A stretch of DNA of 64,000 bases from Microbacterium sp. Gd 4-13 (GCF_003095395.1 NZ_QEIJ01000002.1:124001-188000), one strand, 5' to 3'. Positions 1 to 9,546 are shown, counted from the stretch's first letter. Numbers and translations are program-made. Notes: generated from the sequence alone by a model not told the origin.

Positions 1-1202
1 CGGTCGGCCTTGCGGCGATTGCGCGTGGTCACGTCGGCGCGGGTGAGGATGTGCAGCCGCTCGAGCTCGTCACCCGCATCGCGTACGTACCGGCGCACGG
101 CCGAATCCGTCCAGGCACCCTCGGCGTAGCCGAAGAACCGCAGGTGCAGCTCGACGAGCCGCGAGACCACGCCGATCGTGTCGGAGTCGAACCGCAGCTC
201 CTGCAGGCGCTTGCGCGCGAGGCGCGCGCCACGCACGTCGTGGTGGTGGAAGGTCACGCCTCCGCCGGGCTCGAGCCGACGGGTGGCCGGCTTGCCGATG
301 TCGTGCAGAAGAGCCGCGAGACGCAGCGGAACGTCGGGGGGAGAACCCGGATGCCGCGACCGCTCGAGCTCGATCGCCTGCCGCAGCACCGTCAGCGAGT
401 GCTCGTAGACGTCCTTGTGGTGGTGGTGCTCGTCGACCTCGAGGCGCAGCGCCGGCACCTCCGGCAGGAAGCGGCCGAGCAGGCCCGTCTCATCGAGGAT
501 GCGGATGCCCCGCACCGGATCGTCGCTCTGCAGTAGTCGGACGAGCTCGCCCTGGATGCGCTCGGGGCTCACGATCCGCAGCGATTCGCCGAGCTCTCCC
601 ATCGCGTGGAGCGTCGGCGGCGCGACGTCGAAACCGAGCTGCGCCGAGAAGCGGGCGGCGCGCAGCATCCGGAGCGGATCGTCGCCGAAGCTCACCGCCG
701 GATCGGCAGGGGTCCTCAACGTCTGCGCCAGGAGGTCTTCGACGCCGCCCGTCGGGTCGACGAGGGTCTGCGCCGGCACCCGCAGTGCCATGGAATTGAC
801 CGTGAAGTCACGGCGCACGAGGTCGCCCTCGAGGGTGTCACCGAACTCGACGGTCGGTTTTCGTGTCACCCCGTCGTAGCTGTCGGCGCGGTAGGTCGTG
901 ACCTCGACCTGCTCGGTGCCGCCGTCAGGCAGACGCACGCGGGCACCGATCGTGCCGAAATCCCGCCCGATGTCCCACCGCGCCGTCGAGATCGGCGTGA
1001 TGATCCGGAGGATGTCGTCGGGGAGCGCGTTCGTGGTGAAGTCGAGGTCGTTGACGGCGCGGCCGATGAGCGCGTCGCGCACGGGCCCGCCGACGATCGC
1101 CAGCTCGAAACCGGCGTCGGCGAAGGCGCGCGCGAGGGTCGCGACGGTCGGGGAGGTGGCGAGCGCGCCCAAACGCGCGACGCCCTCGGCCATGTTGAGC
1201 AT
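1..1202 (-). CDS. pcnA: CCA tRNA nucleotidyltransferase (3' end cut by window edge)
   Basis: Adds or repairs the 3'-terminal CCA of tRNAs in the cytoplasm. The 400 codons present cover the nucleotidyltransferase head, with GGPVRD at residues 38-43, the metal-binding pair D52/D54 in DLDF, and RRDFTVNS around 130-137. An HD phosphohydrolase-type domain follows, with LLHDIGKP near 298-305 and a His-rich stretch HEHHHHKD before it. The ATG at 1202 is used; an in-frame ATG at 1193 is an alternative. The gene continues beyond base 1. In mycobacteria the same gene lies beside the Rv3909-murJ block, as it does here. The family assignment is firm. Confidence 0.95.
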   Translation of the reverse strand, partial: MLNMAEGVARLGALATSPTVATLARAFADAGFELAIVGGPVRDALIGRAVNDLDFTTNALPDDILRIITPISTARWDIGRDFGTIGARVRLPDGGTEQVEVTTYRADSYDGVTRKPTVEFGDTLEGDLVRRDFTVNSMALRVPAQTLVDPTGGVEDLLAQTLRTPADPAVSFGDDPLRMLRAARFSAQLGFDVAPPTLHAMGELGESLRIVSPERIQGELVRLLQSDDPVRGIRILDETGLLGRFLPEVPALRLEVDEHHHHKDVYEHSLTVLRQAIELERSRHPGSPPDVPLRLAALLHDIGKPATRRLEPGGGVTFHHHDVRGARLARKRLQELRFDSDTIGVVSRLVELHLRFFGYAEGAWTDSAVRRYVRDAGDELERLHILTRADVTTRNRRKAD

Positions 1203-1211
1203 TGAACGAGC

Positions 1212-2735
1212 CTATCCGCGGGTCCAGCCGAGAAAACCGGTGAGCACCAGCTCGCGCACCCGCGGCAGCAGGTCGGCACGCAGCGCGATGGCGTCGACCT
1301 CGAGCAGCTGGGCGATCGCATCGATCAGCGAACCGAGCGGAAGGTCGCCGTCGCAGGCTCCCACGAGCGCCGCGAGCCCCGGATCGACCGAGAGCGCACG
1401 GCCGAAGCCGCCGCCCTGACGCAGCTCGATGACGGTGGGCTCCTCTTCACCGGGGCGGTGGTGGCGTGCCTCGGTGACGTCGGGGGCGACGACCAGGCGT
1501 TCACCGGCGAGTGCGTCGTCATCGAGCCCGGCCAGGCGGTCGTGGGCGGCGAGCACCGCGTCGACATGGGCGCCGAGTGCGCCGTCCCCCGCACCGAAGG
1601 CCGTCTCGTACCGGGCGAGGGGTGTGGCGCCCACGGCCGCCCGCCGCAGCACGATGTAGCCGAACCCGATGCCGGTCACGCCCCGGGCGGCGAAGTCGTC
1701 GAGCCACGCGTCGACCAGGCCGGCGAAGCGGGGTGAGCCGGGAAGAGTGCCGCCGTCGCGGATCCACAGCTCGGCGTAGGCCACGGGATCGAGCCACTCC
1801 CGCTCCACCACCCACGCGTCCAGCGCGACGGGCGAGGCCGCCACCCACTCGCGCACGCGCTCGAGTCCCTCGACGCCGTCGCGGGTCTCCCAGTTGCCGA
1901 GCAGCTGTGCCACGCCGCCGGGCGCGAGGCGCTCCCCGACACCCTGGACGAAAGTGGACACGAGGGCATCGCCCACCATGCCGCCATCGCGGTACTCGTA
2001 CGCGGGCACGCCGGTCACCCGCGGGGTGATGACGAAGGGCGGATTCGACACGATGCGGTCGAAGACGTCGTCACCCGCCGGGTCGAAGAGGCTTCCCAGG
2101 CGCGTCTCGATGCCGTCGACGCCGTTGAGCAGCGCGTTCAGTTCCGCGAAGCGGAGCGCCCGCACCGAGACGTCGGTGGCGACGACGCGGTCGACCACTC
2201 GCCGCATGCGCAGCGCCTGGATGCCGCACCCCGTGCCGATGTCGAGACCGGATGCTGCGGGGGCGACCGATTGCAGACGCGCCAGGGTCAGCGACGCTCC
2301 CCCGACGCCGAGCACGTGATCCTCCGGCAACGCCCCGCCCAGGGCCGCCTCGTCGAGGTCGCTCGCGATCCACCACTCGCCGTCGCCCGTGTCATCGGAG
2401 AACGACTGCGGGCGCACCAGCACGGCGGGGCGGACCGTGTCGTCCTCGATGGTCGCGAGGCCCAGCCCGGCGAGCCCCTCGGCTCGGGTGACGGGGAGGG
2501 CGGCATCGACATGCGCGACGGGCTGGGGGATGCCGAGCGCGAGCAGACGGGCGAGCACCGCCAGAGCGTCTTCGCGCGAGCCCAGCGCGCGAAGCGCCGG
2601 CGTGCGCAGGCCCCGGGCGATGGCGTCGTCGGCTTCCTCACCCCACGCGCCGCGCACCGCCTCGGTCGTGAAACCCGCCGCGGCGAGATCGGCGGCGAGC
2701 GCGGGAACCGCGACGGGATCGGGGTGGGGAAGCAT
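1212..2735 (-). CDS. Class I SAM-dependent methyltransferase with NPPF motif (HemK/PrmC-like)
   Basis: A predicted 507-residue methyltransferase. The first ~150 residues form an N-terminal region of a kind seen in actinobacterial homologues. The Rossmann fold follows, with motif I DIGTGCG at about 165-171, the acidic motif ATDVS near 186-190 and the catalytic SNPPF at 230-234. NPPF is typical of enzymes methylating planar amide or amino nitrogens (PrmC, RNA or DNA N-methyltransferases); the substrate cannot be told from sequence. The ATG at 2735 is chosen because longer in-frame extensions run into the divergent promoter region. It lies nine bases from pcnA on the same strand, so the two are probably co-transcribed. 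Confidence 0.88.
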   Translation of the reverse strand: MLPHPDPVAVPALAADLAAAGFTTEAVRGAWGEEADDAIARGLRTPALRALGSREDALAVLARLLALGIPQPVAHVDAALPVTRAEGLAGLGLATIEDDTVRPAVLVRPQSFSDDTGDGEWWIASDLDEAALGGALPEDHVLGVGGASLTLARLQSVAPAASGLDIGTGCGIQALRMRRVVDRVVATDVSVRALRFAELNALLNGVDGIETRLGSLFDPAGDDVFDRIVSNPPFVITPRVTGVPAYEYRDGGMVGDALVSTFVQGVGERLAPGGVAQLLGNWETRDGVEGLERVREWVAASPVALDAWVVEREWLDPVAYAELWIRDGGTLPGSPRFAGLVDAWLDDFAARGVTGIGFGYIVLRRAAVGATPLARYETAFGAGDGALGAHVDAVLAAHDRLAGLDDDALAGERLVVAPDVTEARHHRPGEEEPTVIELRQGGGFGRALSVDPGLAALVGACDGDLPLGSLIDAIAQLLEVDAIALRADLLPRVRELVLTGFLGWTRG

Positions 2736-2790
2736 CCGTCCATTCTCCCGTTTCCCGCCGCGCGCGCAGGGCTCGCAGAGCCGTGGACCG

Positions 2791-2796
2791 TACAAT
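2791..2796 (+). promoter_or_regulatory. -10 element of the DUF6049-murJ operon
   Basis: TACAAT lies 44 bases before the ATG at 2840 and seven bases before an in-frame GTG at 2804. A start at 2783 would lie upstream of the transcript. No convincing -35 hexamer is visible. Confidence 0.45.
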
Positions 2797-2839
2797 CGCA
2801 CCGGTGTGGCCTCCATCCGCACCCGAGCAGAAGCCCCGC

Positions 2840-4960
2840 ATGATCGAGACTCCTCACGTCCCGCGCGTTCGCGCGTCGCGCCGCCGACCCCTGCGGCGTC
2901 TTGCGGCGACCGGTGCGATCCTTGCGATCCTTCTCGGCGGAGCGGCACCGGCCTTCGCTGCGGCGACCCCCGAGCCGGCCGCCACCGCAGCGCCCGCGCC
3001 CGCCCTCACGCTCGTCCCCGCCGACAACGGCGTTCTCACACCGGGCGCCGATCTCGCCGTGACGGTCTCGCTGACCGCCGGGGGCGGCCCCTCGACCGTG
3101 TCACTGGCCATCGGAACGCAACCGCTGGCCGACCGTGCCGCTCTCACGAGGTGGAGCGCCGGTGAGCGCGACGGGGTCGCGGTCGCCGACGTCGGCTCCG
3201 TCGCGATCGACGCGCAGGGGACCCCCGGTGCGGCGAGCGCCCCGATCCGCGTCGCGGCGGCGAATCCCACCCTGCTCGGCCGCCCGGCCGGGGTGTACCC
3301 GATCGTCGCGACGACCACCACGGCGAGCGGCGCGACGCTCGTCTCCACGAGCGCTGTCGTCATCCTCGGCCCGCGCGCCCCGGTCAGCATCGGCGTGGTG
3401 GTGCCCATCACCGGGCCCGCCATCTCACGCGGCCTGTTGACCTCCGACGCCCTCGCCGAGCTCACCGCCGCCGACGGAGACCTCACCGCGCAACTCGACG
3501 CGGTCGCCGGCACTACGGCGATCCTGGCTGTCGACCCCGCCATCCCCGCGGCCATCCGCGTGCTGGGAGATGCCGCCCCGGGCACCGCACGTGACTGGCT
3601 CGACCGACTCATGAACCTGCCGAACTCGAGGTTCGCGCTGCAGTTCGGCGACGCCGACCTCGCCACCCAGGTGCAGGCGGGACTCACCGAGCCGTTGAGC
3701 ACCCTGCCCCTGGTGTCCTACCTTCCCGAGGGAACGGGTCCCGACACCGCGCCACCGACGCCGAGCCCGACAGGAACACCCACCGCCGACCCGACCAACC
3801 CGGTGCCCGACCCTGCAACGCTCACCGACATCGGAGACGCCCGAAGCAATGTCTACTGGCCGGCTACGGGGTCTGCAGGAACCGCAGTCGTCTCGACACT
3901 CGGTGCACTCGGCACCGCCGAAGAACCCGCGATGACCCTCATCCCCTCGTCCGGCACCTCGGCCGGTGCCGACGGCACGCGCATCGGAGCGAGGGTCGAC
4001 TCCGCAGCATCCGCTCTGCTGGCGTACGACTCGACGATCTCCGATCTACTCCGGCAGGCGAGCAGCGCCGGCGACGCTGCGCAGCGCGATGCCTCTCTGG
4101 CCGAGGTCACCGCCCAGTTGGCGTTCGTCGACTCCTCCACCCCGCTCCTCGTCACGGTCGACCGCGGTCAGGATCGCTCGCGAGGGAGCCTCCGCGCCGC
4201 GATCCTGGCAGCGTCCGGAGCACCCGGCGCCGTCCCCGTCGGCCTCGACGAGATCGTCGCGTCGCCGGCATCGGCCTCGGTCGACGTCACCGAAGTGCCC
4301 GCCGACGAGGTGCGCGTCGCCGACCTCACCGCGCTGTTGGCCGATGAGGCGACGCTCACGCGCTTCGCCACGATCCTCGACGATCCGGCGCTCCTCACCG
4401 GTCGTGAGCGCGCTGAGATCCTGCAGCTCCTGGGCATCGCATGGCGAGCGGATGCTGCGGCCGCCCAGACGTCCGTCGCAGAGCACAAGGCAGCCACGCT
4501 GACCACGCTCGACTCGGTGGGAATCCTCGCGTCGGACGTCAATCTGCTCAGCTACGACGCTGATTACCCCCCTTATGTGCGTAACGCGTTGCCCTGGCCG
4601 ATCAACGTGACGCTCATCGTGGAGCCCAACGACCCGAGGCTCATCATGCAGACGCGAACGGATGCCACGTCGGTCCCCGGTGACAGCATTACCCGCGTTG
4701 CCGTGCCGATCGAAGCGCAGATCGCGAACGGAACGGTCACGGTCGACATGCGCCTGGTCAGCCCCACCGGCGAGCCGATCGGCGCACCGACGAGCATCGC
4801 CGTCGAGGTGCACGCCGACTGGGAGAACATCGGACTCGGCATCCTGGGAGGTCTGCTGGTGGTCTTCGTCGGCGTGGGCATCATTCGCACCGTGCGGCGT
4901 CGGCGGCGAGCCGCGCATATCGCTGCCGCGGTCGACGAGACCCCCGGAGAGACCGAGTGA
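2840..4960 (+). CDS. DUF6049 family exported membrane-anchored protein (Rv3909-like)
   Basis: A 706-residue extracytoplasmic protein with an Arg-rich n-region, a hydrophobic signal segment and an AFAA cleavage-like site near residue 40. It has a long Ala/Thr/Pro-rich extracellular part and one transmembrane helix at the C-terminus followed by an Arg cluster (VRRRRR). It sits directly upstream of murJ with a GTGA overlap, the conserved actinobacterial arrangement, so a role in envelope assembly beside MurJ is likely but unproven. The start could instead be a leaderless GTG at 2804, seven bases after the TACAAT -10 box. The low-complexity Pro/Thr linker around 3740-3810 is typical of secreted actinobacterial proteins. 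Confidence 0.85.
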   Translation: MIETPHVPRVRASRRRPLRRLAATGAILAILLGGAAPAFAAATPEPAATAAPAPALTLVPADNGVLTPGADLAVTVSLTAGGGPSTVSLAIGTQPLADRAALTRWSAGERDGVAVADVGSVAIDAQGTPGAASAPIRVAAANPTLLGRPAGVYPIVATTTTASGATLVSTSAVVILGPRAPVSIGVVVPITGPAISRGLLTSDALAELTAADGDLTAQLDAVAGTTAILAVDPAIPAAIRVLGDAAPGTARDWLDRLMNLPNSRFALQFGDADLATQVQAGLTEPLSTLPLVSYLPEGTGPDTAPPTPSPTGTPTADPTNPVPDPATLTDIGDARSNVYWPATGSAGTAVVSTLGALGTAEEPAMTLIPSSGTSAGADGTRIGARVDSAASALLAYDSTISDLLRQASSAGDAAQRDASLAEVTAQLAFVDSSTPLLVTVDRGQDRSRGSLRAAILAASGAPGAVPVGLDEIVASPASASVDVTEVPADEVRVADLTALLADEATLTRFATILDDPALLTGRERAEILQLLGIAWRADAAAAQTSVAEHKAATLTTLDSVGILASDVNLLSYDADYPPYVRNALPWPINVTLIVEPNDPRLIMQTRTDATSVPGDSITRVAVPIEAQIANGTVTVDMRLVSPTGEPIGAPTSIAVEVHADWENIGLGILGGLLVVFVGVGIIRTVRRRRRAAHIAAAVDETPGETE

Positions 4961-6555
4961 GCGGCCTCGGACGCGCCAGCGCCCTCATCGGGGCGGGCAC
5001 GATCATCTCGCGCCTGACCGGGCTGCTGCGCACCATCGTTCTCGTCTCGGCGATCGGGAGCGTCAGCCAGGCCGCCGACGCGTGGGCCGTCGCCTACTCG
5101 CTGCCCAACAGCGCATACGCGATCATCTCGACGGGGCTCCTGACCGCGGTGATCGTGCCGCAGATCGTCAAGGCGGCGTCCCATGCCGACGGCGGCCACG
5201 CCTTCATCTCGAAGCTCTTCACCCTCGGCGCCACGATCCTCGTGGCGGCGACGGGCGTGGCGGTGCTGGTCGCACCACTCCTCGTCGGGCTCTATGCGCG
5301 GGAGTTCCCCCCGGAGCAGCACGCCCTCGCCACAGCCTTCGCATACTGGCTGCTTCCCCAGATCTTCTTCTTCGGGCTGTTCGCCCTCCTCGGCGAGATC
5401 CTGAATGCGCGGCGGGTGTTCGGTCCATATACCTGGGCGCCCATCGTCAACAACATCGTGTCGATCGCCGGCTTCCTCGTCTTCATCGCCCTCTTCGGCG
5501 GCCCGATCACGGTCGTCGAGGAGTGGACCCCCCTGATGATCGCCGTCCTGGCGGGGTCGGCCACCGCGGGGATCGTCATCCAGTGCCTGGTGCTCGTGCT
5601 CTTCTGGCGCCGAGCAGGGCTGCGGATTCGCCCCGACTTCCGGTGGCGCGGTGTGGGATTGCGCCATATCGGCCGCCTGGCCGGCTGGACGTTCCTGATG
5701 GTCGTCGTCGGCCAGATCGCCGGCATCGTGCAGTCCAACGTCCTGGCACCGGCGTCCGGCAACGCCGTGGCGAACTTCGCGTCGGCGAACGCGTGGCTCG
5801 TCTTCATGCTCCCGTACTCGATCATCGTGCTGTCGATCGGTACGCCCTACTTCACACGGTTGAGCGAGCACGCGAACGCCGGTCGGCACGACGAGGTACG
5901 GGCCGACATCGTCAGCAGCATCCGTATTCTGGGCCTCTTCACGGTCGTCGCCGCCGCGGCTCTGGCCGTCGCCGCCGTTCCCGCCTCGCGCATCTTCACC
6001 GACCAGGCCTCGACGGCCCCCGCGGTCGGAGCCGTACTCATCGCGTACCTCGTCTCCCTCGTTCCCCTGGCCGTACTCTTCGTGGTCCAGCGCACCTTCT
6101 ACGCGTATAACGACACGCGCACACCGTTCTTCTTCACCCTCTTCCAGGGTGTTCTCGTCGTCACCTCGGCGGTCATAGCGGGTGCGACCTTGCCGCCGCA
6201 GCACGTCGCCGTCGGCGTGGCTCTGGGCCAATCGATCGCCAGCATCGCGCAGGTCGTCGTCGCTACCTGGCTGCTCAACCGTCGGCTGGGCGGAATCGGC
6301 GTCGGGTCGTGGACGTCGTCCATCGCCCGCTTCGCCCTCGCCGCCGTCCCGGCCGCCGCGGTCGGCTGGGGCGTGTTCCTCCTGACGGGGGGCATCGACG
6401 GCTGGACCACGACCGACAAGATCTTCGGTGCGCTCGGAGCGGCCCTGATCGGCACGGTCACCCTCGTCGTCTACGTCGGCGTCCTGGCGCTGTTCCGCAC
6501 GCCCGAGCTGCGGCCCGCGATCGCCATCGTGCAGCGCTTCCTCCCGAAGCGCTGA
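4957..6555 (+). CDS. murJ: Lipid II flippase MurJ (MviN)
   Basis: A polytopic 532-residue membrane protein of the MATE-like MviN family that moves lipid II across the membrane for peptidoglycan synthesis. The opening GRASALIGAGTIISRLTGLLR is characteristic, and the protein is a run of about 14 hydrophobic helices. The GTG start overlaps the stop of the upstream gene (GTGA), indicating translational coupling. Mycobacterial MurJ proteins carry a C-terminal pseudokinase and extracellular domain; this protein ends soon after the last helix, so that extension is absent. The distal wall-signalling kinases are encoded separately at 33.9-37.4 kb. Confidence 0.96.
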   Translation: MSGLGRASALIGAGTIISRLTGLLRTIVLVSAIGSVSQAADAWAVAYSLPNSAYAIISTGLLTAVIVPQIVKAASHADGGHAFISKLFTLGATILVAATGVAVLVAPLLVGLYAREFPPEQHALATAFAYWLLPQIFFFGLFALLGEILNARRVFGPYTWAPIVNNIVSIAGFLVFIALFGGPITVVEEWTPLMIAVLAGSATAGIVIQCLVLVLFWRRAGLRIRPDFRWRGVGLRHIGRLAGWTFLMVVVGQIAGIVQSNVLAPASGNAVANFASANAWLVFMLPYSIIVLSIGTPYFTRLSEHANAGRHDEVRADIVSSIRILGLFTVVAAAALAVAAVPASRIFTDQASTAPAVGAVLIAYLVSLVPLAVLFVVQRTFYAYNDTRTPFFFTLFQGVLVVTSAVIAGATLPPQHVAVGVALGQSIASIAQVVVATWLLNRRLGGIGVGSWTSSIARFALAAVPAAAVGWGVFLLTGGIDGWTTTDKIFGALGAALIGTVTLVVYVGVLALFRTPELRPAIAIVQRFLPKR

Positions 6556-6602
6556 CCACCCGCTGATCCGACCTTCCGCTCTCCGGATGAGCGCGAGGGT
6601 GC

Positions 6603-6628
6603 GGAATACCGCCGGGCTACGATGAGTT
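6603..6628 (+). promoter_or_regulatory. SigR/SigH-type redox-stress promoter before trxB
   Basis: GGAAT at 6603-6607 is followed by exactly 18 bases and GTT at 6626-6628. This matches the consensus of the disulfide-stress sigma factors SigR (Streptomyces) and SigH (Mycobacterium), whose known targets include trxB and trxA. TACGAT at 6618-6623 could also act as a housekeeping -10 box. Confidence 0.6.
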
Positions 6629-6663
6629 CATACGCCGTAGGACCAACGAAGGGGGCGACGCAC

Positions 6664-7650
6664 GTGCGTCACGTCATCATCATCGGATCGGGCCCGGCGG
6701 GATACACCGCCGCGATCTACGCAGCTCGAGCGAACCTGGAGCCGCTCGTCGTGGCGAGCTCCGTCGAAGCCGGCGGCGAGCTCATGAACACCACCGACGT
6801 CGAGAACTTCCCCGGATTCCCCGAAGGCATCCAGGGTCCCGACCTCATGACGAAGATGCAGGAGCAGGCCGAGCGCTTCGGCGCCGAGGTGCTCTATGAC
6901 GACGTCGTGTCGCTCGACCTCAACGGACCGATCAAGAAGGTCACTCTGGGCAGCGGCAAGGAGTACGAGGCCTACTCGATCGTCTACGCGACCGGCTCGG
7001 CCTATCGCAAGCTCGGTCTGCCGGGCGAGGAGCGCCTGTCCGGCCGCGGCGTTTCGTGGTGCGCCACGTGTGACGGGTTCTTCTTCCGCGACCGCACGAT
7101 CGCCGTCGTCGGCGGCGGCGACTCGGCGATGGAGGAGGCGACGTTCCTCACCAAGTTCGCCTCGAAGGTCTACGTCATCCACCGCAAGGACAGCCTCCGC
7201 GCCTCGAAGATCATGCAGGAGCGCGCCTTCGCGAACGAGAAGATCGAGTTCATCTGGAACACCGAGGTCGCCGACATCCTCGGCGACGACGCCGTATCGG
7301 GCGTCGAGCTTCGCGACACCGTCGACGGCTCGACTCGGCACCTCGATCTCGACGGTCTCTTCGTCGCCATCGGCAACGACCCGCGCACCCACCTCGTGCA
7401 CGGCACGCTCGACCTCACCCCCGAGGGCACCATCTGGGTCGACGGGCGCTCCTCGCGTACCTCGGTGTCGGGTGTCTTCGCCGCCGGTGACGTCATCGAC
7501 CCGACCTACCGTCAGGCGATCACCGCTGCAGGCACCGGAACCATCGCCGCCCTCGACGTCGAGCACTACCTGGCCGCGCGCGGCGAGGCCGGCGCGCCCG
7601 AAGTGACGGCAGACCAGATCGAGAACCTCCCCGACGCCGACGCTGCCTGA
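6664..7650 (+). CDS. trxB: Thioredoxin-disulfide reductase
   Basis: An FAD- and NADPH-dependent enzyme that reduces thioredoxin; 328 residues. It shows the FAD-binding GSGPAGYTAA near residues 8-17, the redox-active pair C133/C136 in WCATC, the NADPH site GGGDSAMEEA and the closing GDV motif (FAAGDVIDP). The GTG at 6664 is chosen because AAGGGGG lies eight bases upstream; an ATG at 6622 would fall inside the promoter. The gene is followed after 59 bases by trxA, so the pair forms a complete thioredoxin system under the probable redox-stress promoter. Confidence 0.97.
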   Translation: MRHVIIIGSGPAGYTAAIYAARANLEPLVVASSVEAGGELMNTTDVENFPGFPEGIQGPDLMTKMQEQAERFGAEVLYDDVVSLDLNGPIKKVTLGSGKEYEAYSIVYATGSAYRKLGLPGEERLSGRGVSWCATCDGFFFRDRTIAVVGGGDSAMEEATFLTKFASKVYVIHRKDSLRASKIMQERAFANEKIEFIWNTEVADILGDDAVSGVELRDTVDGSTRHLDLDGLFVAIGNDPRTHLVHGTLDLTPEGTIWVDGRSSRTSVSGVFAAGDVIDPTYRQAITAAGTGTIAALDVEHYLAARGEAGAPEVTADQIENLPDADAA

Positions 7651-7709
7651 GGAACATTCGGGCCCCGACCGGCGTTATCACGAGCAGAACTTCCCACTAA
7701 GGAGATGCA

Positions 7710-8033
7710 ATGACCGCTAAGGCGACGACGTCCGCCACATTCGAGCAGGACGTCCTGAACGCAGATGGACCCGTCCTGGTCGACTTCTGGGCGGAGTGGT
7801 GCGGCCCGTGTCGCATGGTCGGACCGATCCTCGACGAGATCCAGTCCGAGAACTCCGAGAAGATCACCGTTCTGAAGCTCAACGTCGACGAGAACCCTGA
7901 TCTCGCCATGAAGTACCAGATCACGTCGATTCCGGCGATGAAGGTCTTCCAGGGTGGCGAGGTCAAGACGACCATCATCGGTGCGAAGCCCAAGTTCGCG
8001 CTCGAGAAGGATCTCGCCGCGTTCATCGGCTGA
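7710..8033 (+). CDS. trxA: Thioredoxin
   Basis: A classic 107-residue cytoplasmic thioredoxin. The active site WCGPC has C31 and C34, preceded by DFWAEW, and the cis-proline loop is TSIPAMKVF near 73-81. AAGGAG lies just upstream of the ATG. It reduces protein disulfides using electrons from the TrxB encoded upstream. The gene is followed by a stem-loop at 8071-8111 that probably ends the trxB-trxA transcript before the convergent hypothetical gene. Confidence 0.97.
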   Translation: MTAKATTSATFEQDVLNADGPVLVDFWAEWCGPCRMVGPILDEIQSENSEKITVLKLNVDENPDLAMKYQITSIPAMKVFQGGEVKTTIIGAKPKFALEKDLAAFIG

Positions 8034-8070
8034 CACATTCCGTCTCGCGCATACTGCTGCGCGCAGCATC

Positions 8071-8111
8071 CGAGAATCCCTCGTAACCCCCGTGGTTGCG
8101 GGGGATTCTCG
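8071..8111. terminator. Stem-loop between convergent trxA and a hypothetical gene
   Basis: CGAGAATCCC at 8071-8080 pairs with GGGATTCTCG at 8102-8111, with a further C-run/G-run inside the loop. There is no clear U-tract, so it may work as a bidirectional or Rho-assisted terminator. Confidence 0.5.
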
Positions 8112-8161
8112 CATTCCCCCACGGGCATCTCCTGTTTCGAGATCAGCTCACGGGGATCGGG

Positions 8162-8509
8162 TCACTGCGCGTCGAGACGGATCGCCGCATCCCATCGACG
8201 GTGGTTCTCCTCATTGCCCAGCAGACGCCACACGGCTCGGGTCAGTGGAGGATAGTCCAATGCGATCTGCCGAAGAACCCGGTAGTGCCGTGCCCGGTTG
8301 GGCCGCGCTCCACCGTTCTCGGCGATGTTCTCGGCCCGGAGGATGAGCACGACGAGCTCGTCGACCGTGGGGAGGTCCTCCATGAAATCCCACGGATCCT
8401 CTCCGTCACGCAACCTTTCGTGGACGAGAACGGAGAGTTCGTCGGCTGCCTCTGCGCGGAGCAGTTCGAGGCTCGCCCTCCTCCGGGGCTGGTCGTCATG
8501 CGTGGCCAT
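8162..8509 (-). CDS. Conserved hypothetical protein, 115 aa
   Basis: A small soluble protein with an alternation of acidic and hydrophobic residues suggesting a helical fold. I recognise no domain, signal peptide or membrane helix. It is convergent with trxA and lies just downstream of parB on the minus strand. The ATG at 8509 is preceded by TACCCT (8516-8521) with exactly six bases between, the leaderless promoter pattern seen elsewhere in this window, so it has its own promoter rather than being the last gene of the parAB operon. Function unknown. Confidence 0.75.
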   Translation of the reverse strand: MATHDDQPRRRASLELLRAEAADELSVLVHERLRDGEDPWDFMEDLPTVDELVVLILRAENIAENGGARPNRARHYRVLRQIALDYPPLTRAVWRLLGNEENHRRWDAAIRLDAQ

Positions 8510-8580
8510 CCATCAAGGGTACGCGGCGAGAACACCCCTCGGCGCCGCCGACGGCGAATGCGTGGGGCGAGCTTCCGGCC

Positions 8581-9546
8581 TCAGGCGCCGTAGCCCTCTT
8601 CGCCCATCTCCGAGAGAATCCGGTTGAGATCCTGGATGGTCGCGAAATCGATGCTGATCTGGCCTTTACGTGCTGTCAGGGCGATTCGGACCTTCGTGTT
8701 CAGCCGGTCACCCAGCCGCTCCGCGACCTCGTCGAGGTGCCCTCGCCGAGCGCCGGCCTTCGGAGCCGCTCGCTTGAGCTCGGGAGTCTTGGCCGCGGCC
8801 TCCGCCGCGCGCACCGAGAGGTCTTCGTTGACGATCTTGTCGGCCAGCCGCTGCATGGCATCGGGCCCGTCCACCGAGAGGATGGCACGTGCGTGACCTG
8901 CCGTGAGAACGCCGGCCGCAACCCGTTGCTGCACCGGCACAGGCAACCGAAGCAGACGGATCGTGTTGCTGATCTGAGGACGGGAGCGTCCGATGCGGGT
9001 CGCCAGCACGTCTTGGGTGATACCGAAGTCTTCGAGCAGCTGCTGATACGCCGATGCTTCTTCGAGCGGGTTCAGCTGCGAACGGTGGAGGTTCTCGAGG
9101 AGAGCGTCACGCAGGAGATTCTCGTCGGAGGTCTCTCGCACGATCGCCGGGATCGTCTCGAGCCCGGCCTCACGCGAAGCGCGTGTGCGTCGCTCCCCCA
9201 TGATGAGCTCGTAGGTTCCGTCATCCAGCGGTCGCACGACGACCGGCTGCAGCACCCCGAACTCACGGACGCTGTGGACGAGCTCGGCGAGGTCGTCGGG
9301 ATCGAAATTGGTTCGCGGCTGCCGGGGATTCGGAACGATCTTGTGGGGGTCGACCTGAATCAACCGCGCTCCCGGCACCGTAACGAGCTGCGCGGCCTCA
9401 TCCTCTGCGCGTGCTACCGCCGCCTGATCGGCCGCCGCCTGCGCCTGCCCATCGGGGAAGAACACGTCGACGGGACGCGACTCACTCTGCTCCGCCGTCG
9501 GGATCAGCGCGCCGATCCCCCTGCCCAGGCCAGTCCTCTTCGCCAT
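8581..9546 (-). CDS. parB: Chromosome-partitioning protein ParB
   Basis: A 321-residue CTP-dependent DNA clamp that loads at parS and spreads to organise the origin region. After the conserved basic N-terminus (KRTGLGRGIGALIP) comes the CTPase domain with GERRTRAS at 117-124 and ENLHR at 151-155. The parS-binding helix-turn-helix follows at about 175-200 (TQDVLATRIGRSRPQISN), then a C-terminal dimerisation region. The ATG overlaps the parA stop by one base (TGATG), so parA and parB are translationally coupled. Four parS sites lie just upstream within 10.46-11.28 kb. Confidence 0.97.
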   Translation of the reverse strand: MAKRTGLGRGIGALIPTAEQSESRPVDVFFPDGQAQAAADQAAVARAEDEAAQLVTVPGARLIQVDPHKIVPNPRQPRTNFDPDDLAELVHSVREFGVLQPVVVRPLDDGTYELIMGERRTRASREAGLETIPAIVRETSDENLLRDALLENLHRSQLNPLEEASAYQQLLEDFGITQDVLATRIGRSRPQISNTIRLLRLPVPVQQRVAAGVLTAGHARAILSVDGPDAMQRLADKIVNEDLSVRAAEAAAKTPELKRAAPKAGARRGHLDEVAERLGDRLNTKVRIALTARKGQISIDFATIQDLNRILSEMGEEGYGA

